This document shows positions 1 through 12,386 of a stretch of DNA of 64,000 nucleotides, one piece after another. Positions within the stretch are counted from its first letter, which is position 1. Each line of letters opens with the position of its first letter. Position numbers and translations under genes: made by a program. The stretch lies in assembly GCA_010015655.1 (NCBI GenBank), contig ML976662.1, forward strand, positions 1,362,818-1,426,817, written 5' to 3'. The stretch comes from Bimuria novae-zelandiae CBS 107.79. Taxonomy: Eukaryota; Ascomycota; Dothideomycetes; Pleosporales; Didymosphaeriaceae. Below the pieces are notes generated by a model. It was not told the origin of the DNA. It searched no databases and saw only the letters and a list, made by a program, of their open reading frames with translations.

Positions 1-1597
1 CTCGTAGGCTATAATAGTAATAATATCTTTAAATTTAATTATTAATAAAGGATTAAATTATCCGTACGCGAGACGTGTTATTTAATATATTTACCTTTTA
101 TAAAGATTAAGACAGTCATGTAAATAACTTAGTAATTAAGGAGGTTATTAGGTTACTTCAAGTCCTAGAGTTATATAAGGATAATAAAGTCACTATAATA
201 AAGCCACCTCTACACTAATAGCAATACTAGCGCCTGCTATACAACCTATTAAGTAGTTATTAATAGAGAGTGAAGGTTTTAATACTAATAAAGGACTAAT
301 CTCTTAATATTACTTCCCTTTTAATAACTTTATAGATACATTAAAACCTATTAATTACATAGTAAGCTATCTTATAGGGCGCTACTACACTTAAAACTTT
401 CGTCTTACGTCCTTATAGTAAGAGGTTACTAATTAATTAGCTAATAAAATTAACGCCTATATACCTTGTTAACATAATAATAACGCTTTATAACATTAAA
501 ATTTAATATCTTATAAAATAACGTACTTATAATAAAGCGCGTTTAAAAACTAATAAAAGTAAATAATCTATAGGCTTATATAATTTAGCTAAGAGCTTAC
601 AACGTTACTTACTACCTACACACCTTCGCTATAATAATAAATACTAGTAACATAAAGGTAAATAACTTTTAAATTTATTAAAGCAAGCTATTGCCTGCCT
701 TAAAGTATATTAGTTAGCTAAAGACATATTTATATAGCGCTAAGTTTATAAAGGCCGCTAAGCGTAAGTATTAAAAAGTCTAGAGTAAAGACTACTTTTA
801 TAAGACCTTAGTAATATATTAAACCGCGCAGGCTAAAGGTATTAAGATAAATATACTTATATAGGTATTTATACATAAGGTTAATAAAGATAGCTATTAT
901 TATAAATATAAAGCTTAACTTATCGCACGCGAAGACTTATCGGAGTAGTTTAATGATACTTATACTACTACTTGTATTACTTATATCTTTTAAGTAGTTA
1001 TTATAAATACTAACTACTTTAGTTTAGAGCTAAAGTAATATAACGTACATAAGGATTTTTTTAATTTTATACGTAATTAAAAACTATATGCTAAGACACT
1101 AAGTATTTTTAAAACAGCAAATAGTGACCTTCTAAAGGTGTTTTACGTTATGTATAGCTCAAAGGACGCGCCACTTTTATAGTATAACATATTTAAAGTA
1201 ATAGTTAAGCTACTAGAACTTAAGCGCATTAAAGACTTCTTATACTTATATATTAATAATTAGCTTATCCTATTTATTTACGTTAATAGTACTATTATAG
1301 CGTATTATCCGATAAATGCTCATCTATATTAAGACTTTAAAAATAAGCTATAGGATCAATTTAGACTTAAGATAATAAGAGACCTAACCTGGTTCCTAGG
1401 TATCTAAGTCGTCCAAAATCGCCAGAAAAGAAGATCTAGCTTATTTAAGATATATATATTAATAAAGTTTATAAGAAGTATAGTATATAGCTAGCAGGTT
1501 ATAAAAGATATAACTTTTTACTTAACGTTAACTATCTTAATAAGTTAATTAAGGAGACTAATACTTAACGTACTAAGCTATATTAAGAGCTTATTAG
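1..1597 (+). mobile_element. Copia-1: RIP-degraded Ty1/Copia pol fragment, 5' part
   Basis: AT-rich DNA with very many TAA/TAG codons. Reading through the stops on the plus strand from about 780 gives Copia reverse-transcriptase landmarks: a FLNA-like segment near 1080, a degenerate YVDD-like FIYVNS near 1270, and the DLTWFLGIQVVQ motif near 1390-1415, which is typical of the region after the RT palm. The reading breaks off exactly at the left end of Gypsy-1 and resumes at 6951. No LTR of this element is seen; the 5' part lies outside the window or is too mutated to recognise. The stops look like CAA/CAG changed to TAA/TAG. Confidence 0.7.
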
Positions 1598-1994
1598 TGT
1601 TAAGCCCTTCGGGGTAGCTGGTCATAAAGGAGACTAGGGTTAGTTCTTAGGCAGGAGTACGGTAAGGTAAAGAAAAGGTATTAACTATATAAGCAAGTTA
1701 ATAAGTTATTAGTATTAAAGGTAGGGTATGTTATAATTAAATTTACGAGAGCCTAAGTCGAATTTAAATAATAAATTAGTAAATAGGTTAAACACGATAG
1801 TAGAGGTTTATTATTACGTTCTTATATATAAGTCTTAGGCTGCTCGTTGGCGAGCGCTCTCTCTAGAGAGTAGTTACATGACTCCGTAAGCGCTAATAAC
1901 GCGGTAAGCGAAGATAAGGCTGTCTCTACGTATACGCGCTGTGACTAAGTATAAAATAGTTTACTATCTTTATATTAGATTATAGATCTTAATA
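1598..1994 (-). repeat. Gypsy-1 LTR (3' LTR of the element)
   Basis: Starts TGTTAAGCCC and ends GATCTTAATA (CA changed to TA). It aligns with the LTR at 6500-6950 and differs mostly by transitions. It is 397 bp against 451 bp for the other copy, because a block of AGCGCT-containing repeats near 1848-1875 is shorter. Confidence 0.88.
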
Positions 1995-4900
1995 TTACCT
2001 CCCCATTTCCTTAAATTTATCCTTAAATTACGTATTTCTTGGTATTACTTATATGAGCCTAATAACCTTGCCTACTGCTTATCTATTAGTTAGTATTATG
2101 TCCGTAGACTCCACCGTTTATAAACATTGCCTATATTAGGAAATCCTTAGTGCTAATACTATTATAGAAAACCCTTATGCTAACTATTGTCTTAAAAATC
2201 GCGTTTATTACGTTATACTAAGTACTAGTTTAAAATACGCTAATTGCGTTCATATAGATTGTTTATACATAAATATAAGTTAGGATTCTCTAGACAAGAC
2301 TGAAGAGGAGTATAAAAAGAAGGTAGAAGTAGGTAAGAAAATGTTAGCTATAGTAATTACGCAAATATCATATAATAAAAGAATATTAGTTTAGGCTAAA
2401 GAGCGTGCTTGTAAAAAGATATTATATCTTACTATAGAAATAGTTATAAAAGGGGAGGGTGTAAACGCTAAGATAATAAATTATTTACGGGCTAATTCTA
2501 TAGTTAGTTATTCTACTATAATATAGTTAATATTAAATTTATTAAATAAGATATCTTTAGTGCCATAGCCTTTATCCTAGGTATAAAGTTTTTATATAAA
2601 TTTATTAATTTTTTTAATAGTTAGTTCCTAAGTGTTTTCGCTATGCGGGTAACCTTTTTATTTAATAAGGTATATACATAGCTAACTTTTATATTATAAT
2701 ATCTATTTAACTTCGAATTCGTTTTCTTCCTTAGGCTAATAGTAGAAGGTGGTTTTAACTAGTGTCTTAGGATCTATAGGTTCTAATTAGTTAATATAAA
2801 ATACTAAGTATATCTTTGCATCTAGCAATAGCTCCAATTAGTAGTTAATTATTAATACTTCTTTAATAACGAAAAATAGTCTAATCTTAATATAATTCAG
2901 TTCCTTGTGTTTCCTCTTTTAATTTTAGACATTCTTTATAAGTAGTTATGCTTTATCCCCCTTCTTCAGCCAAGGTGGCATAATGCATACTATCTTTAAG
3001 AGTTAAAATAATATTTTATGCTCTACTGTTTACCTAAAATATATATTCTTTTATATAAATTTTATTAATAGTAGCGTAACTTTTGCATAGCCCTTAATAA
3101 ACTAGTAATTAAATTAATAAAAGTCTAAAAATTCCTGAATGTTCTTAGCCATCTCTATTATAGGCTAATTCTTAATATATTTAATTTTATTTTGGGTCAC
3201 TTTATTTCCTTTTATGCTAATAACGTCTATTAGGAATTTAAGTCTATTTACATGCTATTTGCATTTCTTTAGCTTAATCTATAGATATACTTTATTTATT
3301 ACTTTTAATACTATCTATACGTGTGGTACGTGATCTAATTTATTCTTTAAACAGACATGTACATCATCTATATATGCAATAATAAATATATCTCAATAAT
3401 TACGTAATATATTATTAATAAGTGCTTAGAAGTTTGCCTGTATATTTATAAGTCTAAAATGCATAACTATATATTTGTAGAGTCTATAGCGTAATCTAAA
3501 CGCCATCTTCTATTCGTTACCTTTCTTAATTTATATAAGGTAGTATTTATTTTATAAATTTATTATTATAAAGATCATTGCTCTTAAGAATTAATCTCAT
3601 TATTCTAATATATTAAGTAATAGGTATTAATTCTTAATTATTATATTATTAATTTTTTAGTAGTTAATATATCGTCATGAGGTTCTATTCCTTCTTCATA
3701 ATAAATGTAAAGGGGCTAGTTCCTAGTAACTTCAATAGTTATATATAGCCTTTCTTAAGATTCGATTTAATAAATTCTTATTTTTCTTAGACTCCTTTCT
3801 TAGTCTTCGCGTATAGTAGTTTAAAAGGTGGCGTTTTATCCTCTTTTAGGTCTATTAATAGATCTTAGGGTTAATATACTAAAAGGTTTGCTTTTCCTTC
3901 TCTTTTTGTGAATATATGCATCCTTGCGTAATAGTATTTTAGAATTTTATAAAGTGTGCTGTTTTCTATCTTCTTACGCTTTATAACCTAGTAGTTCCTG
4001 CTGGTGTCTGCTAAGGTAGTTTCGTGTTTATTAACTTCTAGTTGCGAGACTATGTTATTAATAGCTCTTTTATATATTATTAAACTCTACAAATACGTAG
4101 GCTTTACTTATAATGCATAATTATAGAACTTTAAGAATAGTATCTTTTATATTTAGTTAATCTGTAGATTGTGTAATGGGCTACGCCCAGTTGTTGCCTC
4201 GGATCCTTGACCCTCGGTTATGCGAATCCCAGATATATAAGTTCGACGCCCGAAGCTTAACTTCGGACTCTCTATCGATTTCATAAGTATTCGTCTGGCA
4301 CCTTTGGCTCCTTGAGCACCTAGCCCCGTATAGATTATGCTTTCTTAACTAAGATAATTTTAATATTATATCGTAATTAGCTTCTTTAAGGACGTTAAGG
4401 GTAATTAGTTCCTAGTATCTATAGTTCTTAAGTGTTATTTTAACCTCGTATTCTATTCGTAGCGTGTTAGGTAATAGTTATCTATTTGCGATATAAATAG
4501 TATAGGGTACCACTTTCTTACGTTTGTAGAGTCTAGCTCTATTAAGTGCTTCTTAGGACACGTAGTTCTCTTGGACTCTTAAATCTAGCATAGCTTTTAT
4601 TTATATTTTTTAAGCTATACTAGTAGCTTAATTAGTGTCTCTTGACTTATAATATTTAATTCTTTAAAGGCGATTTCCTGCTTAAGCCTAGGTCTAAAAA
4701 AGATATCTTTTAATGAAGTATTTCTTTTAACTTAGGCTAACTCTTCTTTATTCTATTTTAAGGCAATTACTAAGCTATCTTGCGGAAGGCTTTATTATTA
4801 ACTTTAATTATTTTTAAATATAGGATTACTATTCTCTTTAGTATTTATCTAAATTTATTTATAATGTTCCTATTTTTATATTTTTATAGTCAGGGTGCAG

Positions 4901-6499
4901 ATATATTTACTAAGTGTTTACTACGAATTCTCTATTAACTAATAGTAATAAAGCTTAGTTAGCCTCTTAGTTTAATTATAAAAATATTATTACTTTCTTT
5001 TACCCTATAGGTGCACATCTAATCGAGTAATAGGATAGTTAAACTATTCTTAGTAATAATATTATTATTATTTAGAGAAGTATATATTTTATTTAGCGTA
5101 ATAATGCGTAGTATATAAGATAGTGCTATAGAGCCTCTATCTAAGGAGTCCGTGTAGTAGGTTGCGGTGGTCTAGGTTATACTATAGTTTATAATTCTTC
5201 CTTTTAACAGGGTAATTCTTCTTAAAAACGTAGGTTATATATACGATGTCTACCTATTTATAATTATTAGGGCTAACTAGAAATTCTCTTCTAGGATTAT
5301 ACGCGATTATTATATAGCATTTAATTACTTTATAGCTAAGATCAGTGTCTTATAGTTAATGTTTTTTTTAAGAAGTTAAAGATATTTATTATAGTCTTAA
5401 TTTTTTCTTGTCTATTAGGATATGGCGTAAAAAGTCTATTAATTTGTTTAACTTCCTCTTTATCTAGTTCTTTTCTTATATTTTAATATAGTTATAAGTT
5501 AGGCAAGTCTAATTGCTTTAAGTTATTATTAAGTTACTCTATAATAAAGGGTACTGCCTACTATTTTTTTTTAGTTACTTTGTTATCTACGTTATTAACG
5601 AATAGTATATTTAACTATCTAATAACCTTCTTCTTAGATCTGTAGTTCCTAGTAATATATCCTAGTTTACTATATATAATGTAGGTACGCGTCTTAGTTC
5701 CTTAGCTACTGGTTCTATTTAAGTTACGTCTGTTATTTCTTTTTCTAAGTTATTAAATTAGATTCCTTTTATTAATTAGTATTTATATAGATCGCGTTAC
5801 TAGCGTTAAGATACTTTTAGTAGTACCCTATAGACTATTGATGCCTATTGTCTAAAACTAGTATTCCTTTAATTCTTACGGAATTTGTCTTATAGTGCGA
5901 ACTATTCTTTATTTATTTAAATTATCTCTTTATATAATTTCTCTAAGGTATTAATTTTTATGCTACTACGTAGGTGTTCTTTACGTATATTATACTTAAG
6001 TCCTTATTTTTATGTTATTTTAAAAGATTCTTTACCCTAGTTAACCTATACAGTATACTTACGGAATTTAGCTGCGTATTTAGCTATAGAGAGTTATTAT
6101 TAGAGTGTTTAAATATCTTATTTAGCCATAGCTATCTTATTAGTAATTCGAAACATTTATCTCAGGTATTTCTTAAAGTTTAAATAGTCTTTAATAATAC
6201 TAATAGCGTCTAAATTAAGGTTAAGGTACACAGCTAGGTAAGGATAAATCTATTCTTTAGCTATTTCTTATATATAAGGTACTACGAAGATAACCTTCTT
6301 CTTATCTTTAAAGTCTTTATTATCTTAGTTAAAGAAGTAGAGGTCTAGTTATAAGAGCTAGGTATTAAGGGTATTATAATTACTATTATATAAGTTAGAT
6401 TTATAAGACCTACTCTTAGCGTCTTTATTAAAGTAATACTATTATCTAAAGCTATAAAAAAACAGGAGTCCTTACAGTACTTATATTAAGAGTATTTAA

Positions 6500-6950
6500 T
6501 ATTAAGCCCTTTAGGATAGCTAGTTTTAATGGAGACTAGGGTTGGTTCTTAGGCAAAAGTATAATAAGGTAAGAAAGAGGTATTAACTAAATAAGCTAGT
6601 TAATAAGTTATTAGTATTAAAGGTAAAGTAGGTTATAATTAAAGTAACGAGACCCTAAGTCAAATCTAAATAATAAATTAGTAAATAAGTTAAATACGAT
6701 AATAAAGGTCTATTATCGCGTTTCCATATACAAGTCTTTGGCTGCTCGCTGGCGAGCGCTCTTTCCAGAGCGCTCTCTCCAGATCGCTCCATTCAGAGCG
6801 CTCTCTAACAAGCGCTCTCTGGTGAGCAGTCACATGACTCCGTAAGCGCTGAAAACGCGGTAAGCGAAGACAAGGATGTCTACACGTGTATGCGCTGTGA
6901 CTAAGTACAAAATGGTTCGCTGTCCTTATGTTGGATCGTGGATCCTAACA
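6500..6950 (-). repeat. Gypsy-1 LTR (5' LTR of the element)
   Basis: Starts TATTAAGCCC (TG changed to TA) and ends GATCCTAACA, directly followed by TSD ATTAG. It contains an expanded cluster of GAGCGCTCTCT-like units at about 6743-6830. Confidence 0.88.
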
Positions 6951-6955
6951 ATTAG

Positions 6956-7640
6956 CTACCTAGTTTATATTACTTACTAGACACGACTTAAAGTCGCTTG
7001 TAGCCACGTTATCCGTTCTTACTATCTTACTAATCTAGGGTAATTATATATTATAGCTATATAACGCGTCTAGCGATACCTCCTTGTAACTTAATACTAC
7101 GCTATTAAAAGCTCCTATAATAATATTATTATAAACGTTATATTTAATAATTAGAGCTACTATAATCTTTTACTCTTTAGCGTATTAGACGCGTTATATG
7201 CTAATAAGAACAAAATCTACTAAAACTTATAAAATAATACTTTTTTTATATAGTATAATTATTAATTAAAAGGCAAGTGTATAGCACACTATTACTAAGT
7301 TTACTACTAAATTAATGTTACTTTTAATCTCTTTTAGCTTATAGATAGTAGAGTAGCTTTCCTTCTTTAATAGTATTTTATTTTACTTAGGTATAACGCC
7401 TATAATCTATTATAATAATTAATAAATAGCAGGAATTATTAATAAAGACCTTGATTAACTATATATAAAAGTTTAATACGTTAATATTTATTAGATATAG
7501 ATTTAATCCGAGGTAAAGGTTTATTAACTTATTATTAAATAGGTCTCTATAGATAAAATAGCCACTAATAGGCTTACTAAAGTCCTTTTAACAGCTAAAT
7601 ATTAAAAGTTTATTTAATAGCTTTGTTTAGTTAATATCGC
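6956..7640 (+). mobile_element. Copia-1: RIP-degraded pol fragment, 3' part (RNase H end)
   Basis: Continuation of the Copia pol reading interrupted at 1597. It begins with an equivalent of AYLVHITRPD and runs through a Copia RNase H region to an RLTKVLLTAKY-like segment near 7570-7610, equivalent to the RLTKALP end of Copia pol. Stops are frequent. The left boundary is the Gypsy-1 TSD; the right end is not defined by an LTR. Confidence 0.62.
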
Positions 7641-8021
7641 GTATCGCCTCTAGGACATCGTTAATAATAATTATAATAACTTTATATCTAGTTACATAAT
7701 TAAGTAAGATTTTAGCTTTATCTCTCGATTGACAAGAAGCTGAGGGGGTGCGTGACGGTTCAATATAGAAGCTTGGGCCACCCGCGTACGTGCGGCATGT
7801 GCACGTGATCCACACAGTATATAGCTCCATAGAGTAGCTTCTCAATCAAAACAACGATTGCCTCAACACTCTTTTTTCGACGTCACACTTCGTGAGAGAA
7901 GGCGACTAGGTTCATGAAATAACAGTGGCTACTTGGACCCTACAATTAGCAAAAGAAACTAATGGTCTATCCCCTCTTCTATGACGTAGCCGAGAGCCGC
8001 GAGTCACACCAGCACCGCGAT
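7641..8021. other. Transition from AT-rich repeat to gene island
   Basis: AT-rich sequence gives way to GC-normal DNA at about 7725. It holds the 3' flank of the rhodopsin-like gene. No gene is recognised. Confidence 0.5.
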
Positions 8022-9434
8022 TTAATCTTTCACCAGGATCGGCCGCTCACTCAACTCAACTTCATACGAAAAATCGGCCCTAATTTCACCTCTGCCCGTG
8101 CCTTCGCTCTTTTTTTGCTTCCGTCTCGTCTCCGAGCTGGAATCACTCAGTCTCTCCCAGTCCCCCTCACCATCTGCATGAGTGTACACATTACTGAAGC
8201 TGGCGCCAGTATCGGTAGGGTTCTTGAAGGTGCCGCGCCACCGCTTACCGCCGTTATTACTCGGGGCTCCGCTACCGCCGATGGTGATGATGTTCCGGTC
8301 GTGAGCGCTCTGTTTGGGAGATGAGCCGCCGCTCTTATTAGTCTTCAGGTTCCGCACAACGAGGATTCGGATAGAGGGGATAGAACCGGCGATGAGACCA
8401 ATAGCACTTTCGATATTGGACCAGAGGACAATGTTGCCGATGTGGACTATAAAATGGTGGAGACTTGGTCAGTAAACGGAATCACAATACAGCAAAAGGC
8501 CTGGGATAATGCAGTGTGGCTTACATGGCAGATTATCCATTGGTTGGCGGTAATACTTAATGTATGGAGTGCGTACCATTGTCGAAATAGAAGCCCTGAA
8601 ACAATCTTGTCAGCGTTCGCGCCCCAAACTGGAGATTTGTTACTTATAGCCCGGGTCGACTCACAAAGAAGCAAATGACAGCAAGATTCCGACCAGAATC
8701 TTTGACCTGAGCGCCATCTGCATGTTCTTCACCAAGAATGCCGGCAGAACCGCGCAAGCCAAGTCAGTCAAGATTGTCGACGCAGTCGAGGTGTATGACA
8801 GTGCTATCATGGCGTCCATTGTGGCACACTTGGCTTGCCCCGAAAGCACGAGGTCACTGTCCCAATTCCCTGCGATGGGTCGACACAACAGCAAGACGCC
8901 GATGAAGGTGGTTGCCCAGGAAGCCCACGTCGTGGCGAGAAGCGCGAAGACGGCGAAGCGAAACCACTTCATCGTATTGGCAATGCGCAGCATTGTGATG
9001 CAGATGGAGCTCTTGATGACAGCAAGACCACAGATGTATGTCAACATCCAGATAATCAGCCACATGCGCGAATCTTTCTGCATCTTTGGACTTAGGTCAA
9101 CGTCACGCGCACCCAGACCGGCGCGGGCGCCTTCGCATGCGAAACCAACGTCGGCAATGTAGATGGTCTAATTTTTTTTGGAAAATAAATAAGCGCGGTT
9201 CATCAATTGTCTCCTGTCATGAAGACGTCAAGACTGCGATTTTGATTGACTTACAAATCCGCCTAGCATTAGACTGTCGTCGAGCCCAAACGTCTTAGAA
9301 GACACTCTCGCCCATGTTCGCAGAGCAACAAATATTGTGGATAAAATACATCCTATCACTGAGACTGCAAAGATGGATAGACTCCCACCTTCCAGCTCGC
9401 GCAGGTAAGGTTCATTGGGATCGATGGCAGCCAT
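8022..9434 (-). CDS. Rhodopsin-domain seven-transmembrane protein (fungal PTH11/SAT4-like family)
   Basis: Spliced model, 392 aa in four exons: 9434-9255, 9167-8665, 8595-8525 and 8446-8022. The introns (87, 69 and 78 bp) start GTAAGT, GTGAGT and GTAAGC and end in AG; frame is kept throughout. The protein shows the fungal rhodopsin-domain pattern: first TM at about residues 17-40, the family signature FGLDDSLML at 49-57, further hydrophobic helices in MWLIIWMLTYICGLAVI, the WASWATTFIGVLLLCRP segment, then SKILVGILLSFASL and NIESAIGLIAGSIPSIRI, ending near residue 280. The tail (281-392) is hydrophilic, Ser/Gly/Lys-rich and probably cytosolic. Family members are plasma-membrane proteins, mostly of unknown ligand. 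No stops or frameshifts were seen, so the gene looks intact although repeats begin about 300 bp downstream. Confidence 0.88.
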
Positions 9435-11053
9435 GCTGTGCGTGGTGCATACAAAACTGGAAATGTGATTCCGGACAGAGAGAACGAAGAGCCTCAGTCA
9501 GGTAACGGCATCGGACTGAGGCTACTAACAGGCGAAAAATGGGGGACAAAGGAGTAACATCGGACCGAGATAAAAGCGCATTCGCATGCAGCCGGGCGGT
9601 TGCAGGGGTGGCGTGGTCGATCGTACGTTCTTCTTTATGGAGTATCGATCACCGCTAAATTTTTTGGTTTCACGCTCCTAGGGAAGTGGGATCCATATCA
9701 AGATCCAATTGATTGGACCTTTGACCTTCTATAAGCAGAGGACCCCTGCCCTGTGACAAACCTGAATATCCCGGAACTTTAAAGGTGTGTACCTTCATTC
9801 ATGAGGCATGGAAGTGCCTGAACGTACTGTAGGGATCGGTAACTGACAGTCAAAACGTTGTTTTGACGTATAACGGTTATTTCATGGTTTGAGCTATATC
9901 GGCCCATCTGACCCCATCCTCTCACTCCGTGCATACAGCCATTTCATTAGCCAACCAAGAAGAAGGTTGAGTCATGCGCCCTTTTTCAGGATACGAACCA
10001 ATCCGTACGCACGACAAAGCGTCTGAATGATTGCGCAGTGACAATGACCCCTAGTAAGGGCTGTGAAACTCTTGGGTCAACAACAAGAGCAGAATGCGGA
10101 GAGTACGAATTGCAGCGGGTGGGTCATGTTTGATCCTGCAGGCGACAAGGATCGGGGACGCACGCCTCCAATCCGGCTTGTGACGCTCAAACAGGGGTAG
10201 AAATGTGCAATTTTCTTCTATTGTCTAATGACGGGTTTCGCCGTGTATTACTGGTGATAATCCCGTCCTGGTGGGTGACTATAAAAGAAACCTAAAAACC
10301 TGCAGAAGGCTTCTCAAGCGGCCCTCAGCACCAAAGTCTGCGTCCGCCCTAAATAAGTTATGCAACGTCGCCATCGCAGGTGGTCCAGGAGGTTTTACTG
10401 GTTCTTGGCCTATAAGTCTTTGCGTTGACCCACGCTCCATAATTAGCGAGCAATCCCTGTTGATACTGACCGCTACAGGCCACAGCCGAAATCCCGCACG
10501 GCAGCCGGCAAAGCAGGTTCGTTGCAGATCAGACGTAGACGGTACGGGGTGAACTGCAACTTTTGGCGTTTTTGGCCAGTTGTGCGACGTCGTACAACCA
10601 ACATTGTAGACATCTGTGTGATAGATAATACAATCACAGATCATCCAAGCGATCGAACCAGCATCTCAAACAAAAGTTGTGCTGTCTTTTCACATGCATC
10701 GTCAATTACTAGCCTCGTTGATGAGACCATACCATCCGGAGGATCACCTTCTGGCTAGAAAAAGTCGCTGACTTCGAGAGGTTGCATCAGCCAAATCCTC
10801 AGCAGCAGTTAGCTCCGACCCTTTGTCGCGCATAGATAAAACGCCCCACTAAGGGCATTATGAACCTTGACGCGCTAGTTGCTCGCGCGTCTTGTGAATC
10901 ACGGTCCAGATAGGAATTTCGACTTCGGCCAACGCAGCCCTGAGAACGGTTTCTGAGGCTCTCCTTCCTCGAAGACGCACACACCTACGCCTGGCATTTG
11001 CATAGACCCTTTGATAGATCCCTGACCACAGCATACGACGGTCGGAGTACACG
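9435..11053. other. Intergenic region between the rhodopsin-like gene and the SDR gene
   Basis: About 1.6 kb of GC-normal sequence upstream of two divergently transcribed genes, so it must hold both promoters. Open frames near 10270-10640 exist on both strands but neither shows a recognisable domain, splice pattern or codon signal. No repeat or RNA gene was recognised. Confidence 0.5.
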
Positions 11054-12144
11054 ATGACAACCGTTTCGACGTCTGCCCCTTTGGCGCGCCCCCATGAGGG
11101 GAAACTCGCAATCATCACCGGTGCATCCAGAAGTGCGTAATCGAACGTCTCCTTCCCATGGGAGTCCTGGCTCCTCTAAGACAACCCCTCTGACAACCGT
11201 CGCCAACAATCCGTGTGGGCACAGCCAGTCGACTGACATAACGGCTATTGCAACAGGTATCGGAGCCGCAATCGCCCGCAATCTCGCTGCCAAGGGGAGC
11301 AATGTGGTCATTGTCTATCTCACCGAGAATTCTGACCCTTTGGCCGCCAAATTGGCACAGGAGCTGAACTCCACGCACGGCGTCGTGGCAATACCAGTCC
11401 GCGCCGATTTCACGACAGCAGAGGGCGTACAGAAGATCATTCACGAAGCCAAGAAAAAAGCACCTATTAATCCTAAGACTGGCAAGTTCCAGGTCGATAT
11501 TCTCGTCCACAGCGCCGCGCTGTTTCACGCTATGCCCCTCGAGGCCTGTAACTTCGAGGATTTCCAAAAGGTGTATGCCATAAACGTCTGGGGTCCGATT
11601 AACTTGACCCAAGCTGTCAAGCAGTACCTTCCCACTGACCGGTCGGGACGTATTGTAAGTTGTCAACTAAGCTCGAGGATGCTCTACTTTTGTGTCGCCT
11701 CGCACGATCAATTCGGCTGCCCGTATTGACACGAACCCACAGGTCAACGTCTCCAGCGTCGGCTCCAAGGTCGGCCTCCAATACCTCACCATCTACGGCG
11801 GCTCCAAAGGCGCCCTCGAAGCCATGACACGCACATGGGCGCGCGAACTCGCCGAACAGGCTACCGTCAACTGCATCAATCCCGGCAGCACCATGACAGA
11901 TATGTACCGCGACGCGAACCCGGCGGCCAAGGAAGCTAATGCGCTGTTCAACCCGCTGGTTCCGCTTTCGCCGCTGCGCGAGTGGGATACCGAAGAACAG
12001 AGGAAGTTCGGCGAGATGTACGGGGGACGCGTGGCGTATCCGGAGGAGATTGCTGGGATCGTAGGCATGATTTGTTCACCTGAGAGTGCGTGGATGACTG
12101 GCTGCTTGGTTAGTGCGAACGGTGGACAATGGATGAGCAGTTAG
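11054..12144 (+). CDS. Short-chain dehydrogenase/reductase (classical SDR, 3-oxoacyl-ACP reductase-like)
   Basis: Spliced model of 292 aa: exons 11054-11132, 11257-11654 and 11743-12144. Intron 1 (124 bp, GTGCGT, branch CTGAC at 11233-11237, CAG) and intron 2 (88 bp, GTAAGT, CAG) keep the frame; the first junction rebuilds TGASRSIG (residues 22-29), the Rossmann dinucleotide motif, which decides the model. Also visible are Asn136 in INVWG, catalytic Ser164 in NVSS, Tyr177 and Lys181 in YGGSK, and INPGSTMTDM after it. It should bind NAD(P)H and oxidise or reduce a carbonyl/alcohol. The HSAA segment replaces the usual NAG. The substrate cannot be told. A longer first exon without splicing is rejected because it destroys the cofactor motif. 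Confidence 0.92.
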
Positions 12145-12386
12145 AGAACGAGCTCAATAAATCAAGAAATTATATCGAACCTTTGATCGATTGTTATGGG
12201 ATACACACATACCCATCATCACCGCGACATTGGCGGTGGTACGCCAATGACCCATTAACACGTAAGAACTGGTTCAGACCGTTGAATTGTTTGCTCCTTC
12301 CCAGCTTTTCCGACCCACGGGATAACGCAGTACAAAATACAGTAACTGTCGGGAACGCAACGATTTCATAAAAGCTGAAAACTGGT

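Larger units (their letters stand above)
1598..6950 (-). mobile_element. Gypsy-1 LTR retrotransposon, minus orientation, RIP-inactivated
   Basis: It is bounded by two LTRs (1598-1994 and 6500-6950) and a perfect 5-bp target duplication ATTAG (1593-1597 and 6951-6955). On the minus strand the RT active-site sequence AYIDDV can be read at about 3377-3361. Upstream and downstream segments resemble Gypsy pol but are full of stops. Composition is strongly AT/TA-rich. The element is non-autonomous now and sits inside Copia-1. The LTRs share their first ~150 bp (plus-strand left side) with Gypsy-2 and Gypsy-3 but have a different U3. Confidence 0.88.

Noticed and set aside
5974..6183. Small plus-strand ORF in Gypsy-1
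   Set aside because: Lies antisense in a RIP-degraded minus-strand element; chance opening in AT-rich DNA. The same applies to the small ORFs at 25575-25799 and 53044-53241.
7962..8324. 120-codon plus-strand open frame
   Set aside because: Antisense of the last exon of the rhodopsin-like gene.
11115..11666. 183-codon minus-strand open frame
   Set aside because: Antisense of SDR exon 2, whose motifs and splicing are clear.
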